Source: Enterovirga rhinocerotis
GTDB taxonomy: Bacteria > Pseudomonadota > Alphaproteobacteria > Rhizobiales > Beijerinckiaceae
Length of the DNA: 64,000 nucleotides
Assembly: GCF_004363955.1 (NCBI RefSeq)
Contig: NZ_SNZR01000014.1
Span: 1-64,000, forward strand
Reading direction: 5' to 3'
Shown: in pieces, positions 35,147-44,396 of the stretch
How the letters are laid out: the number at the start of each line of letters is the position of its first letter
How positions within the stretch are numbered: position 1 is the stretch's first letter
Position numbers and translations under genes: made by a program
The notes under the pieces: generated by a model
What the model was told of the DNA's origin: nothing
Seen by the model: only the letters and a program-made list of their open reading frames with translations
The model's database searches: none

Positions 35147-35161
35147 TTAACCACGCGTTAA
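35147..35161. promoter_or_regulatory. CtrA-type site TTAA-N7-TTAA
   Basis: A perfect match to the CtrA box TTAA-N7-TTAA, here within the palindrome GGTTAACCACGCGTTAACC. It lies 64 bases before the fliL ATG in the divergent flgF/fliL region. CtrA controls flagellar class II genes in many alphaproteobacteria, so cell-cycle linked control is likely. Additional single TTAA half-sites are nearby (35124 and 35058). Confidence 0.7.
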
Positions 35162-35224
35162 CCATAATCGGGGAATGGTCGCGGCGTGGCTGCCTGGAGG
35201 GGCGGGCGGCCGGGATCCACCATC

Positions 35225-35710
35225 ATGGCGAAGAAGGCGAAGCCGAGCGATGCCGAGGGCAGCGCGGCCTCCGGGACCGGCGGGGGCCGGAAGAAGCTTG
35301 CCGTCATCCTCGCAGCCGTCCTGCTGCTCGGTGGCGGCGGCGGCTGGTTCTTCCTGAAGAAGAAGCCTGCGGACCAGGTCGCCGTCGAGGTGAAGAAGCC
35401 GGTGGCGTTCCTCGACGTCGCGGACATGATGATCAACCTCGCCCAGGAGACGCCGCAGGAGCGGCCGCGCCTCCTGCGTCTCAAGGTTTCGCTGGAACTG
35501 AAGGATGCGAAGGGCGTCGACGAGGTGAAGCCGCTGCTGCCCCGCGTGCAGGACATCTTCCAGGTCTTCATGCGCGAAGTCCGGGCCAGCGACCTCGACG
35601 GCTCGGGTAGCCTCTACCGCCTGCGCGAGGAGCTTCTGCGACGGGTCAACCTCGCCGTCTTTCCCACCCGCGTCGAAGCTGTGCTGTTCCGCGAAGTCAT
35701 CGTCCAGTAA
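35225..35710 (+). CDS. fliL: Flagellar basal-body-associated protein FliL
   Basis: A 161-residue inner-membrane protein. It has a charged, flexible cytoplasmic start, a single membrane span (KLAVILAAVLLLGGGGGWFF, about 24-43) and a periplasmic FliL domain (about 55-160) with RLLRLKVSLELKD. FliL surrounds the stator and supports torque. Start chosen at AKKAKPSD, where homologous sequence begins. It leads a rightward cluster with a DUF6468-like gene, motE and a large exported protein. Confidence 0.93.
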   Translation: MAKKAKPSDAEGSAASGTGGGRKKLAVILAAVLLLGGGGGWFFLKKKPADQVAVEVKKPVAFLDVADMMINLAQETPQERPRLLRLKVSLELKDAKGVDEVKPLLPRVQDIFQVFMREVRASDLDGSGSLYRLREELLRRVNLAVFPTRVEAVLFREVIVQ

Positions 35711-35798
35711 CGCCGAACTCGGATCCTCCCATGCCTGACGTGAGATCATCTGGCGCCGATGCCGGGTTCGCCCGCGCCTGTCCGGAAGGGACTGCCCG

Positions 35799-36296
35799 AT
35801 GACACCCCTTCTCGCCCTCGCGGCCGACCTCCTCGTCGCGATCCTCCTGGTCGCCACCATCGCGACCTCCGTGCGGCTGTCGCGGCGGATGTCGCGGATG
35901 CAGCAGGACGAGTCGGCGATGCGGGTGGTGGTCGCCGAACTCGTGACCGCGACCGACAAGGCCGACGCGGCGATCGCGGCCCTTCGGATGACCGTGAGGG
36001 ACAGCGAGCAGGCGCTCGCAGACAGGCTCGGTGCGGCGGCGCGGCACACGGCGCAACTCGCGGAGCAGCTCACGGCCGGTGAGGCGGTCATCGAGCGGGT
36101 GTCGCAGATCGCCGCCATCTCCCGTCGCCTCGCCGTCGAGGCGAAAGCTGTGGCCTCGCCGCAGGCGCCATCGCCACCGGCGCAGGACGCCGTGCCGTCC
36201 ACGCCCGCCGGAGCCGACAGGCTGCTGGCCACGATCCGGCTCGCGCGGGACGTCGCCGACCGCTCGGCCCGCCGCGTCGCAGGTCAGGCCGCATGA
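35799..36296 (+). CDS. DUF6468-like flagellar-locus membrane protein
   Basis: A 165-residue protein with one N-terminal membrane segment (LALAADLLVAILLVATIATS) and a coiled-coil-prone remainder (QQDESAMRVVVAELVTATDKAD; DSEQALADRL). Such proteins lie between fliL and motE in many alphaproteobacteria and are assigned to DUF6468. Function is unknown but probably stator-linked. GGAAGGG precedes the start, and it overlaps motE by four bases. Confidence 0.8.
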   Translation: MTPLLALAADLLVAILLVATIATSVRLSRRMSRMQQDESAMRVVVAELVTATDKADAAIAALRMTVRDSEQALADRLGAAARHTAQLAEQLTAGEAVIERVSQIAAISRRLAVEAKAVASPQAPSPPAQDAVPSTPAGADRLLATIRLARDVADRSARRVAGQAA

Positions 36297-37081
36297 CGAC
36301 GCCCGGACGCCGCACCAGGCGGTTTCGCCTCGTCGACGGCGTGGTCGTCGCGGCCGGCGCGCTTCTCCTGCTGAAGGTCGCGTCTTTCCTGGCGACGCCC
36401 TCCGAGCCCGATCTCGCTCCGGACGGTCTTCCGCGTTTCGGGCATGTGATCGGCCATGCCCGTTCCAACTATCGGCCCGCCGATCCGGACGTGACCGGAT
36501 CGGTCTCGGGCAAGGCTCCGCCTGAGGTCGCGCCGCCGGGGGCCGCCGAGGCTCCGTCGGTGCCCTCCGAGCCCGGTCGCGACGTCTCGGCGGAGACCCC
36601 CAAGGGCTCGCCGTCGGAGCGGGCGATCCGTGAGCGCCTCGGCGAGCGCCGCGAGGAGCTGCAGCAGCGCAGCCGCGACCTCGAGACCCGCGAGAAGCTG
36701 CTCGAGGAGGCGGAACGGCGCGCGGAGGCGAGGGCGGAGGAGCGCCGCCGCGCCGAGCAGGGCACCGTGCGCGCGGAGGTCGAGAAGGAGGCGGAGCCGC
36801 TGAAGGGGCTCGTCGTGATGTACGAGGCGATGAAGCCGAAGGACGCCGCGCGCGTCTTCGACCGCCTGCCGCAGGACGTTCTCGTCCCGATCGTGCGCCG
36901 GATCGCGCCGCGCAAGATGGCGGAGATCCTGGGCGCCATGAGCCCCGATGTCGCGCAGAAGCTGACGACGGCCCTGGCCCGGCCCGCGGGAGCGGCCGAA
37001 GCCAGCCCGGTCGCGGCCCTGCCACCGGGGGAGTTGCCCGCGATCGAGCCCCCGCCGAAAGCGGGAGCGCGGCCGAATTAA
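36293..37081 (+). CDS. motE: MotE-family flagellar motor protein
   Basis: A 262-residue protein with an N-terminal membrane anchor (about 12-30), a Pro-rich spacer, a long charged coiled coil (about 105-165; RERLGERREELQQRSRDLET) and a C-terminal MgtE-N-like fold (about 170-225) with VMYEAMKPKDAARVFDRLP and KMAEILGAMSP. MotE works as a periplasmic chaperone of MotC in rhizobial motors. motC itself is not nearby unless the large downstream protein fills a similar role. Confidence 0.88.
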   Translation: MTTPGRRTRRFRLVDGVVVAAGALLLLKVASFLATPSEPDLAPDGLPRFGHVIGHARSNYRPADPDVTGSVSGKAPPEVAPPGAAEAPSVPSEPGRDVSAETPKGSPSERAIRERLGERREELQQRSRDLETREKLLEEAERRAEARAEERRRAEQGTVRAEVEKEAEPLKGLVVMYEAMKPKDAARVFDRLPQDVLVPIVRRIAPRKMAEILGAMSPDVAQKLTTALARPAGAAEASPVAALPPGELPAIEPPPKAGARPN

Positions 37082-37170
37082 GCCGGCATTAGCCCTCTGC
37101 TCATAACGTCCGGACCGTTGCCGGCCCGTCGCGAGACCGCAAGGGCGCCGCACGGGCGAAGAATTGCGTC

Positions 37171-40100
37171 ATGCGTCACCTGGGCCGGCGGCTCGTCCCG
37201 CACCCGATCCTTGGCCTTCGCACAGCCGCCCTCGCGGCGGGACTGGCCGCCCTTCTGGCATCGGCCGCCGCGCAGGCCCGTGACGTCACGATCCGCGGCC
37301 AGGCGATGCAGGGATTCGGGCGGATCGAACTCAGGTTCGACGCCTCGACCAAGGTGACCTTGCGCAATACCGGTTCCGTCCTGGTCGTCGGCTTCGCGGA
37401 GCCGACCAGCATCCGGTCGGAGAAGTTGCTGGCGGAACTCGGCGGCTATGTCGCCAATGCGCGGCGCGATCCGGACCGGACGGGGCTGCGTCTCGCTCTC
37501 CCGCGTCCGTACAAGGCCAATCTCCTCGAAGCCGGCGAACGCGTCTTCATCGATCTCCTGCCGGAGAACTGGGCGGGCCTTCCGCCCGGCCTTCCGCCCG
37601 AGGTCGTCGCGGAACTCGCGGCGCGGGCCCGGGCGGCGGAGGAGACGTTGCGTGCGGAGCAATCGCGACGGGCTCGGCCGCGCGGCGTGGTCGCCCTGCG
37701 CCTCGCCGAGCGGCCCGACCGGACCCGGCTCGTGTTCGAGGCGGGCCTGGGAGCGCCGATCCGCGTCGAGGAAACGGGCGGTGTCCTCGAGGGCTGGTTC
37801 GAGGGGAATGTGGGCTTCGAATCTGGCGGGAACCGGGCGAAATCCGCTGCGGGCGTCGCGGAATTCGAGGCGGAGGACGACGCGTCCGGTGTTCGGATCT
37901 GGCTCAAGGCCGCGCCGGGGCGCGTGCTGCGGCATTTCATCGAGGACGGCTCTCTCGTCGCGGACCTCCTTGCCCCGGAGCCTCCTGCCGACACCTCCGT
38001 CCCCACGCCCGTGGCCACGGCTCCCGGGAGCGAGCGGCTTTCCGCGCCCGCAACGGCGCCCGGCCTCGCCGCCGAGACCCGGCCGGCCTCGCCGGCGAGG
38101 CCGGAGCCTCCGCGCGCTGCTCCCGCACGCTCCGTCGCCGGACCCGCAGGCGAGCCGTTCTCGATCCCCCTTGGCCCCGAGACGCCTGCGGCAACTCCTG
38201 CGCCGGTCACGGCGACGTTCGGCGAGACGGCTGGGGCATCGGTCCTCGCCATCCCGTTCCGGGAGAAGACCGCGGCGGCGGCGTTCGAGCGCGGCGGGCG
38301 CGTGACGGTCGTCTTCCAGTCCGCCGCTCCCGTCGCCATTGGCACGGAGGAGGCGGCCCGCCGGGCGCTCGGCTTCGAATCCGTCCGCCAGGACGGGCCC
38401 TTTTCGATCCTGTCCTTCGGCTCGCAACCCGAACGGCCGATCAGGCTCGCCCGCGAGGGGACGGGTTGGACGATCCTGCGCGGCGGCATCTCGGCCGCAC
38501 CTCCCGACGACCTCCTCGTCACGCGCGCGGCCGCCGAAGACGGCCGCAGCGAGGTGGCCGTCGCGCTCGGCGATGCGACCGCGGTGCGCTGGCTGCTCAG
38601 CGTGGACGACACGCCTCTCGCGATCGTGCCGACCACCGGCCGGCAAGGCATGGCGACGGGGCGGCGCTTCGTCGAGTTCTCGCTCCTCCCGACGATCCAG
38701 GGCGTCGTCGTCCAGCCGAATGCGGACGAGGTTCAGGTCACGCTCGGCCGGGGCGGCGTTCTCGTGTCGCGACGGTCGGGCCTGTCGCTGTCCGCCCTCG
38801 GCCGGGGCGGAGCGGCCGGCCGGCGGATGCCCCTTCTGGTCTCGGCGGAGACCTGGAGCGAGGCGACGGGCGGCGATGTCCTCGCGCGGATTCGCGAGCA
38901 GGTGGCCGTGGCGGCCGAAGCGCCGCGCTCCGACAGGTCCGCGGCGCGGCTGGCCCTCGCGACGACCCTGCTGTCGAACGGGCTGAATCACGAGGCGGCA
39001 GGGCTTCTCGCCGTCGCCGCTCAGGAGGATCCGGTCTTCGCGCGCGGGCGGGAGGCCCTCCTCATGGCTGGGATCGCCGCCGTGCGGGCCCGCCGGGACG
39101 CGGCCGCGCGGGTCCATCTCACGGACGAGATCCTCGCCGGCGACCCGGAGGCCGGCTTGTGGCGCGCGGTCCTCGACGCGCGTGCGCGGAACTGGCCGCA
39201 GGCCCTCGCCGCCATTCGGCGGGCGGAACCCGTCCTGTCCCGCTATCCCGACGACATCGCCGGCCAGTTCCGGCTGACGATGCTCCGCGCGGCCCTCGGC
39301 GCGGGGGACCTCGAGGCTGCGCAGGCGGCGGTCTTCGCCCTCCAGCAATTGCCGGCCGGGACGGTCGAGCGCGATCAGAGCGATCTCGCTGAGGCCCTGC
39401 TGGACGAGGCTGCCGGGCGCACAGACCAGGCGCTCGCGATCTACGAACGGCTGGGCTCGTCCCTCCTGCCGGCCGTCGCTGCGGAATCGTCGCTGCGGCT
39501 GGTCGTGCTCGGCCGCCGCCAGGCCCGCATCACGGCAGCCGACGCGGTGCGGCGTCTCGAGGCCCTGTCGCTATCCTGGCGCGGCGACGAGATCGAACTC
39601 GGCACCCTCGCACAGCTCGCTCGCCTCTATGGCGAGACGGGCCGGTGGCGGGACATGCTGACCCTGGCACGCACGGCCGATGCGCGCTTTCCCGATCACG
39701 ACACCACGCGAACCCTGCACGACGAGACCGTGCGGCGCTTCGAGGCCCTGTTTCTCGGGAGCGATCGCGGCGGGATCGACGCGGTCGAATATCTCGCGCT
39801 CTACTACGATTTCAGGGAGTTCTCGCCGGCCGGCCGCCGCGGCGACGAGATCGTCCGCCGGATCGCGGACAGGCTCGTCGAGCTCGATCTTCTCGACCAG
39901 GCGGCGACGCTCCTGCAGCATCAGGTCGACAGGCGATTGACCGGGCTTCCCCGCTCGATCGTCGCGACGCGGCTCGCGACGATCCGCCTGATGAACGGCA
40001 AGCCGGCGCTTGCGCTCGCGGTGCTCGCCGGCAGCCGGATGGCGGAACTGCCCCCGCCCGTGCGGCGCCTGCGCCATATGATCGAGGCCCAGGCCCAGGC

Positions 40101-40584
40101 GGACCTGACGCGGGTCGATCTCGCGCTCGAAGCCATCGAGGGCGAGGACGGCGCCGATTTCGATCGCCTGCGCGCGGGCATCCTGTTCGGTGCTCGCCGC
40201 TGGCGCGAGGCGGGCGATGCCTTCGAGGGGCTCGTCGGAACGCGCTGGCAGGGCAAGGAGCCGCTCGCGGCCGAGGACCGGCAGGATGTCGTCCGCGCCG
40301 TCCTCGCCGGCGTCATGGCGGGGGAATGGATGTCCCTCGACCGGATCCGGGCGAAGTTCGCGGCGAAGATGGGTGACAGCCCGGACGCGACGCTGTTCGA
40401 TGCTCTGATCCGATCGAGGTCGATCGAGACGCCCGAATTCAAGGCCGCGCTGAGGGACGCGAGCCGCGCCGGCTCCCTGCGCCGCTTCCTCGGCGATTGG
40501 GCCAGCGTCTCGGACCTGCCCGGCGAGCCCGCCGAGGAGGCCGGCCGGGAAGCGGGCCGCGAGAGCGCGCCGGGGCCGGGCTGA
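37171..40584 (+). CDS. Large exported beta-domain/TPR-like protein of the flagellar locus
   Basis: An 1137-residue protein of uncertain function. It has a signal peptide (cleavage near AQA, residue 36). Several related beta-rich units follow (about 36-560; e.g. GFGRIELRFDASTKV, VVALRLAERPDRTRLVF, GGRVTVVFQS), separated by a Pro/Ala linker. A long helical repeat half with TPR character follows (about 580-1110), as in DLAEALLDEAAGRTDQAL and ELGTLAQLARLYGETGRWRD. Similar giant proteins end the fliL-motE cluster in related rhizobia. The periplasmic location and repeats suggest a scaffold around stator or P-ring parts. Function is inferred from context alone. Confidence 0.75.
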   Translation: MRHLGRRLVPHPILGLRTAALAAGLAALLASAAAQARDVTIRGQAMQGFGRIELRFDASTKVTLRNTGSVLVVGFAEPTSIRSEKLLAELGGYVANARRDPDRTGLRLALPRPYKANLLEAGERVFIDLLPENWAGLPPGLPPEVVAELAARARAAEETLRAEQSRRARPRGVVALRLAERPDRTRLVFEAGLGAPIRVEETGGVLEGWFEGNVGFESGGNRAKSAAGVAEFEAEDDASGVRIWLKAAPGRVLRHFIEDGSLVADLLAPEPPADTSVPTPVATAPGSERLSAPATAPGLAAETRPASPARPEPPRAAPARSVAGPAGEPFSIPLGPETPAATPAPVTATFGETAGASVLAIPFREKTAAAAFERGGRVTVVFQSAAPVAIGTEEAARRALGFESVRQDGPFSILSFGSQPERPIRLAREGTGWTILRGGISAAPPDDLLVTRAAAEDGRSEVAVALGDATAVRWLLSVDDTPLAIVPTTGRQGMATGRRFVEFSLLPTIQGVVVQPNADEVQVTLGRGGVLVSRRSGLSLSALGRGGAAGRRMPLLVSAETWSEATGGDVLARIREQVAVAAEAPRSDRSAARLALATTLLSNGLNHEAAGLLAVAAQEDPVFARGREALLMAGIAAVRARRDAAARVHLTDEILAGDPEAGLWRAVLDARARNWPQALAAIRRAEPVLSRYPDDIAGQFRLTMLRAALGAGDLEAAQAAVFALQQLPAGTVERDQSDLAEALLDEAAGRTDQALAIYERLGSSLLPAVAAESSLRLVVLGRRQARITAADAVRRLEALSLSWRGDEIELGTLAQLARLYGETGRWRDMLTLARTADARFPDHDTTRTLHDETVRRFEALFLGSDRGGIDAVEYLALYYDFREFSPAGRRGDEIVRRIADRLVELDLLDQAATLLQHQVDRRLTGLPRSIVATRLATIRLMNGKPALALAVLAGSRMAELPPPVRRLRHMIEAQAQADLTRVDLALEAIEGEDGADFDRLRAGILFGARRWREAGDAFEGLVGTRWQGKEPLAAEDRQDVVRAVLAGVMAGEWMSLDRIRAKFAAKMGDSPDATLFDALIRSRSIETPEFKAALRDASRAGSLRRFLGDWASVSDLPGEPAEEAGREAGRESAPGPG

Positions 40585-40665
40585 CGACCTTCACCTGGAC
40601 GGTGCGATGCGTGCACCGGGACGCCCAAGCGATCTCCGGCAGCGCCACGGCGCCCGGCCGATCGT

Positions 40666-41415
40666 TCAAGCGGCCGTCTCGCTGCGGAGGCGGCTGGCGA
40701 AATCCGGATAGGTCTCGGACAGCTCGTCCATGATCTGCCCGCGCAGGAGGTCGAGCGTCGCCCGGTCCGGCGCCTCGGTCTGCTTCGGGGAACCGGCATG
40801 GGCGAAGCCGAAGCCGGTCGCGGCCTTCACCTCGGCGAGGTCGTGGCCGGGATGGAGGCTCTCCAGCGTGAAGCCCGGCCGGGTCTTGTCGAAGCTGAAC
40901 AGGGCCTTCCCGGTCAGCAGAGCGGCCGGGCCGCCCGTCCGATAGACGCCGTCTTCGCTCGTCCCGGGTGCGCTCGTGAAATCGACCGTCTCGACGAGGA
41001 CGCGTGAGCTGTGCTCCTCCCGGAAGAGGATGACGCGGGGGACGACGAAGTAGAGATAGGCGGAGCCGAAGGAGCCGGGCCAGCGCGGCGTCGATCCGGG
41101 GTATTCGCCCGCGCCGACGAGATTGATGTTGCCCCTGCCGTCGATCTGCCCGCCGCCCAGGAAGAAGGCGTCGATGCGGCCCTGTCCGGCGCAGTCGAAC
41201 AGCTCGGCCGAGCCGTTGGTGAAGAAGTTGTGCTCGACCGAGCCGAGGATCGAGAGCCGGACCGGCGGCGCGCCCGCTCGCTTCTTCTGCGCCCGCAGCA
41301 GCATCGCACCCGCGGCGGGGATCGGCGAGGAGGCGCCGACCGCGACATGGCGGACGCCGTCGAGCAGCCGGGCGATCGTCGCGATCAGGATCTCGCGGGG
41401 ATGGACCTCCCTCAC
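40666..41415 (-). CDS. CoA-transferase beta subunit
   Basis: A 249-residue family I CoA-transferase subunit of the GctB/IpdB-like kind. It is recognised by VGASSPIPAAGAMLLRAQ, FFTNGSAELFDCAGQGRIDAFFLGGGQID and FDKTRPGFTLESLHPG. The start is GTG, overlapping the alpha-subunit stop by four bases (GTGA), so the two subunits are co-translated. It moves CoA between acids with the alpha subunit. The substrate is unknown; context is a catabolic island. Confidence 0.85.
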   Translation of the reverse strand: MREVHPREILIATIARLLDGVRHVAVGASSPIPAAGAMLLRAQKKRAGAPPVRLSILGSVEHNFFTNGSAELFDCAGQGRIDAFFLGGGQIDGRGNINLVGAGEYPGSTPRWPGSFGSAYLYFVVPRVILFREEHSSRVLVETVDFTSAPGTSEDGVYRTGGPAALLTGKALFSFDKTRPGFTLESLHPGHDLAEVKAATGFGFAHAGSPKQTEAPDRATLDLLRGQIMDELSETYPDFASRLRSETAA

Positions 41416-42263
41416 TGTGCGGGCTCCAGCGCGGGCCGGGAGGGCGACGTCGCCGGGGACGACGCCATGGAAGACGCCCCGGACGACGCCATGTACTCGG
41501 CGAAGCCCTCGGGGGTGCGGGCGGCCTTCGCATAGCGGAGGATCTCGGCCGTGTCGGTCGGGTATTCGCCCCAGAGCCCGTAGGGCCAGGCGCCGCGGGG
41601 CGCGAGCGCGACGTCGGTGACGTAGAGGGAGGGCAGCGTCCCGGCGGCGCTCATCTCGCTCGCGAGAAGATTCTCGTCGACGATGCGCTCGACCGTGACC
41701 AGCGTCTGCGCCGAGGCATAGGCCATGGCGGCCAGCTCCCGCCGCCGGCCGATCCAGACATTGCCGTGGCGATCGGCCATCGGTGCGTGGAAGATCGCGA
41801 TGTCGGGCTTCACGGCCGGGATCAGGACGATCGGATCGCCTCCGTCCGCGAAGGGATTGTCGATCACGCGCCAATCGTCCCGGAAGCGCAGGATGTCGGA
41901 GCCGATGAGGCCGCGCATCGGCTGGAACGGGTTCCCTTTCTGGGCGGCCATGAGGCCGGCATGGATGGCGGGGCAGGTGGCATCGCGGATCGCGATCGTG
42001 CCCTCGCGGATCGCCTGGTTGAAGCGCGGCGCCCCACCGGCCTCGCCGAGCGAGACCGCGCTCGTCTCGATCGAGCGGACCAGCCCCGCGCCGATCAACT
42101 GATCGACCTGGAGCCCCCCGGTCGGGACGCAGAACAGGCGGAGATCGCCGGCGCCGTGCTCGATCAGCGGCTTCGTCATCGCCATCGAGACGCCGGCATA
42201 ATCGACCGGCAGCGCGAGCAGCATGCCCGGCTCGACGCGGCGAGCCATCTCGCGAAGATCCAT
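41412..42263 (-). CDS. CoA-transferase alpha subunit
   Basis: A 283-residue partner of the beta subunit. It has the class I CoA-transferase fold, seen in LRLFCVPTGGLQVDQLIGAG, RFNQAIREGTIAIRDAT and AIFHAPMADRHGNVWIG. The ATG is fixed by AAGGAGG eight bases upstream. The C-terminus ends in a low-complexity Ser/Ala/Pro stretch that may be a lineage-specific tail. It is divergent from the aldolase gene at 42416, sharing a 150-base promoter region. Confidence 0.88.
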   Translation of the reverse strand: MDLREMARRVEPGMLLALPVDYAGVSMAMTKPLIEHGAGDLRLFCVPTGGLQVDQLIGAGLVRSIETSAVSLGEAGGAPRFNQAIREGTIAIRDATCPAIHAGLMAAQKGNPFQPMRGLIGSDILRFRDDWRVIDNPFADGGDPIVLIPAVKPDIAIFHAPMADRHGNVWIGRRRELAAMAYASAQTLVTVERIVDENLLASEMSAAGTLPSLYVTDVALAPRGAWPYGLWGEYPTDTAEILRYAKAARTPEGFAEYMASSGASSMASSPATSPSRPALEPAQ

Positions 42264-42415
42264 CGTCGCTCCTCCTTCCCACAGATATGTCATTCCGGAA
42301 GGCCCAAGGCGAGCCCGCAACCGAGACCGCGCAGGCCCCCGGCTTCGTTGACCGCTCCAAGCGCGGGCACCATGGTCCTCATCGGGAAACCTGCCCGGCG
42401 GGGAGAAGTCGAGGG

Positions 42416-43108
42416 ATGTTGCCGAGCAGGGACGATCGCGGGTTGAGGCAGGCCATCGTGGCAGCCTGCCGGGAGATGACGGCCGTGGGCCTCACCCAGG
42501 GCACGTCGGGCAATATCGGCGTGCGCGTCGAGGGCGGCCTCCTGCTGACGCCCTCGGGGCTCGCCTACGACACGATGGGCGCCGACGACATCGTCTTCAT
42601 GGATTGGGACGGCGGCTGGACGGCGCGCGAGGGCAACGTGCCCTCGTCGGAATGGCGCTTCCACCTCGACATCCTGAAGGCGAAGCCGGAGGCCGGCGCG
42701 GTCGTCCATGCCCATCCGCCCTACTGCACGATCCTCGCGATCATGCAGCGGAGCATCCCGGCGATCCACTACATGATCGCGGTCGCCGGCGGGGACGACA
42801 TCCGCTGCGCTCCGTATGCGCCCTACGGCACGCCCGAACTCTCGCGCCTCGCCCTCAAGGCTCTCGCGGAGCGCGACGCCTGTCTCCTCGCCCATCACGG
42901 GATGATCGCGACCGGGGCGAGCCTGCGCAAGGCGATGTGGCTCGCCGTCGAGGTCGAGGCCCTGGCGCGGCAATATCACGGCTGCCTTCAGATCGGCACG
43001 CCGCCGCTCCTGCCGGACGCGGAGATCGATGCCATCCTCAAGCGCTTGGGCCAGTACGGGCTGCGCGACAGGGCGCGGCGCGCCGCAACCGGCGACGGGG
43101 GCGCCTGA
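42416..43108 (+). CDS. Class II aldolase/adducin family protein
   Basis: A 230-residue metal aldolase of the FucA/AraD class. Visible elements are the substrate loop GTSGNIGVR, LTPSGLAYD, the zinc ligands in VVHAHPPYC (two His), and a third His region CLLAHHGMIATG. Such enzymes cleave or epimerise sugar phosphates, or decarboxylate/aldol-cleave small keto acids. It is transcribed toward the D-2-hydroxyacid dehydrogenase and away from the CoA-transferase. Substrate unknown. Confidence 0.88.
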   Translation: MLPSRDDRGLRQAIVAACREMTAVGLTQGTSGNIGVRVEGGLLLTPSGLAYDTMGADDIVFMDWDGGWTAREGNVPSSEWRFHLDILKAKPEAGAVVHAHPPYCTILAIMQRSIPAIHYMIAVAGGDDIRCAPYAPYGTPELSRLALKALAERDACLLAHHGMIATGASLRKAMWLAVEVEALARQYHGCLQIGTPPLLPDAEIDAILKRLGQYGLRDRARRAATGDGGA

Positions 43109-43124
43109 GCGAACGCGGCGCAGC

Positions 43125-44111
43125 TCAGCGCGGGCGTTCGCGCCCGATCACCTCCGGATTGAGGACGTTCGTCGGCGCCCCGGCGAGATAGGCCTCGATG
43201 TTGTCGAAGCTCGCCTTGAAGAAATGCGCGAAGGCGTCCCCGACGACGTAGCCGAGATGAGGGGCCAGGACGACGTTCGGCAGGGTGCGGAACGGATGAT
43301 CGGCCGGCAGCGGCTCGACATCGTAGACGTCGAGCCCGGCCTTGATCCGGCCCTCCTCGAGCGCCTGCAGGAGCGCGGCCTCGTCGATCAGCGGGCCGCG
43401 GGCCGTGTTCACCAGGATCGCTCCCGGCTTCATGCGGGCCAGATCGTCCCGCCCGATGATGCCGCGCGTCCGATCCGACAGCGTCAGATGCACCGAGACG
43501 ATATCGGCGGCCGCGAAGAGTTCGTCCTTGCCGACGAGCCGGGCGGAGCCGGCCACTGCCCGCTCCGGCGTGAGGTTCGGGCTCCATGCCGTGACGTCCA
43601 TCCCGAAGGCCCGCCCGACCGCCGCCACCTTGGAGCCGAGCTTGCCGAGGCCGACGATGCCGAGACGCGCACCCATCAAAGGCATGCCCATCCGTCGCCC
43701 CTCCTGCCAGCCGCCCCGACGCATCGCGGCATCGGCGGTGGGGATGTCGCGGGCGCAGGCCAGCATGAGCCCGACGGCGAGCTCGGCGGCCGCCTCGGAG
43801 GCCGGGCTCGTCGTGAAGGTGACGACGATGCCGTTCTCCGTGCAGGCCTTCGCGTCGAGTGTGGTCGTCCTGTGCCCCGTCATCGACAGGAGCTTGAGCC
43901 GGGGAAGCCGCGCGATCAGGGAGGCCGGGAAGGCCGTGCGCTCGCGGATCAGGCTGATGATGTCGAAGTCGCGCAGGGCCTCCGCCGCGTGGTCTTCGCT
44001 CCGCCAGGGGTCGCGGAAGACGACCGTCTCGGCATCGAGCCGCGACCAGTCGGCCGAGGCCAGGGCCGTGCCCTGGTAGTCGTCGATCAGCGCGATCCTG
44101 GCCCGGCTCAT
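43125..44111 (-). CDS. D-2-hydroxyacid dehydrogenase, NAD-dependent
   Basis: A 328-residue member of the family. The cofactor loop is GIVGLGKLGSKVAAVGRAFG, with the catalytic Arg in ILVNTARGPL, Glu in DVYDVEPLP and His in LAPHLGY. It reduces 2-keto acids to D-2-hydroxyacids or the reverse. It is placed convergently to the aldolase, and next to a Tau/Ssu-type importer, so the same pathway is likely. Stop and aldolase stop are separated by 16 bases. Confidence 0.92.
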   Translation of the reverse strand: MSRARIALIDDYQGTALASADWSRLDAETVVFRDPWRSEDHAAEALRDFDIISLIRERTAFPASLIARLPRLKLLSMTGHRTTTLDAKACTENGIVVTFTTSPASEAAAELAVGLMLACARDIPTADAAMRRGGWQEGRRMGMPLMGARLGIVGLGKLGSKVAAVGRAFGMDVTAWSPNLTPERAVAGSARLVGKDELFAAADIVSVHLTLSDRTRGIIGRDDLARMKPGAILVNTARGPLIDEAALLQALEEGRIKAGLDVYDVEPLPADHPFRTLPNVVLAPHLGYVVGDAFAHFFKASFDNIEAYLAGAPTNVLNPEVIGRERPR

Positions 44112-44396
44112 GTCGATCTCCCCTGTCGACGCGCGACGGGGTCTCGTTGAACCCTCCGCTCGGAAAAGACCAGTCCCGGAAAGGTCGGAAACCCCGTTCG
44201 CCGAGCCGATGTCAGGCAGGACGTGCCGTGATGGATCGCGGCCGCCTCGATGCCGGCACGGTGCTCGCGATGTCGGCGGCCGGGCCGAGACGGCAAGGGG
44301 CAGCCGTCAGGCGCGTTCTTCCCCTCCGGCCGTCCGGGGCGACGGCGCCGCCCCGGACTTGACTGGCGATGCCAGGATGATCGGGCAAAGCCGCGA

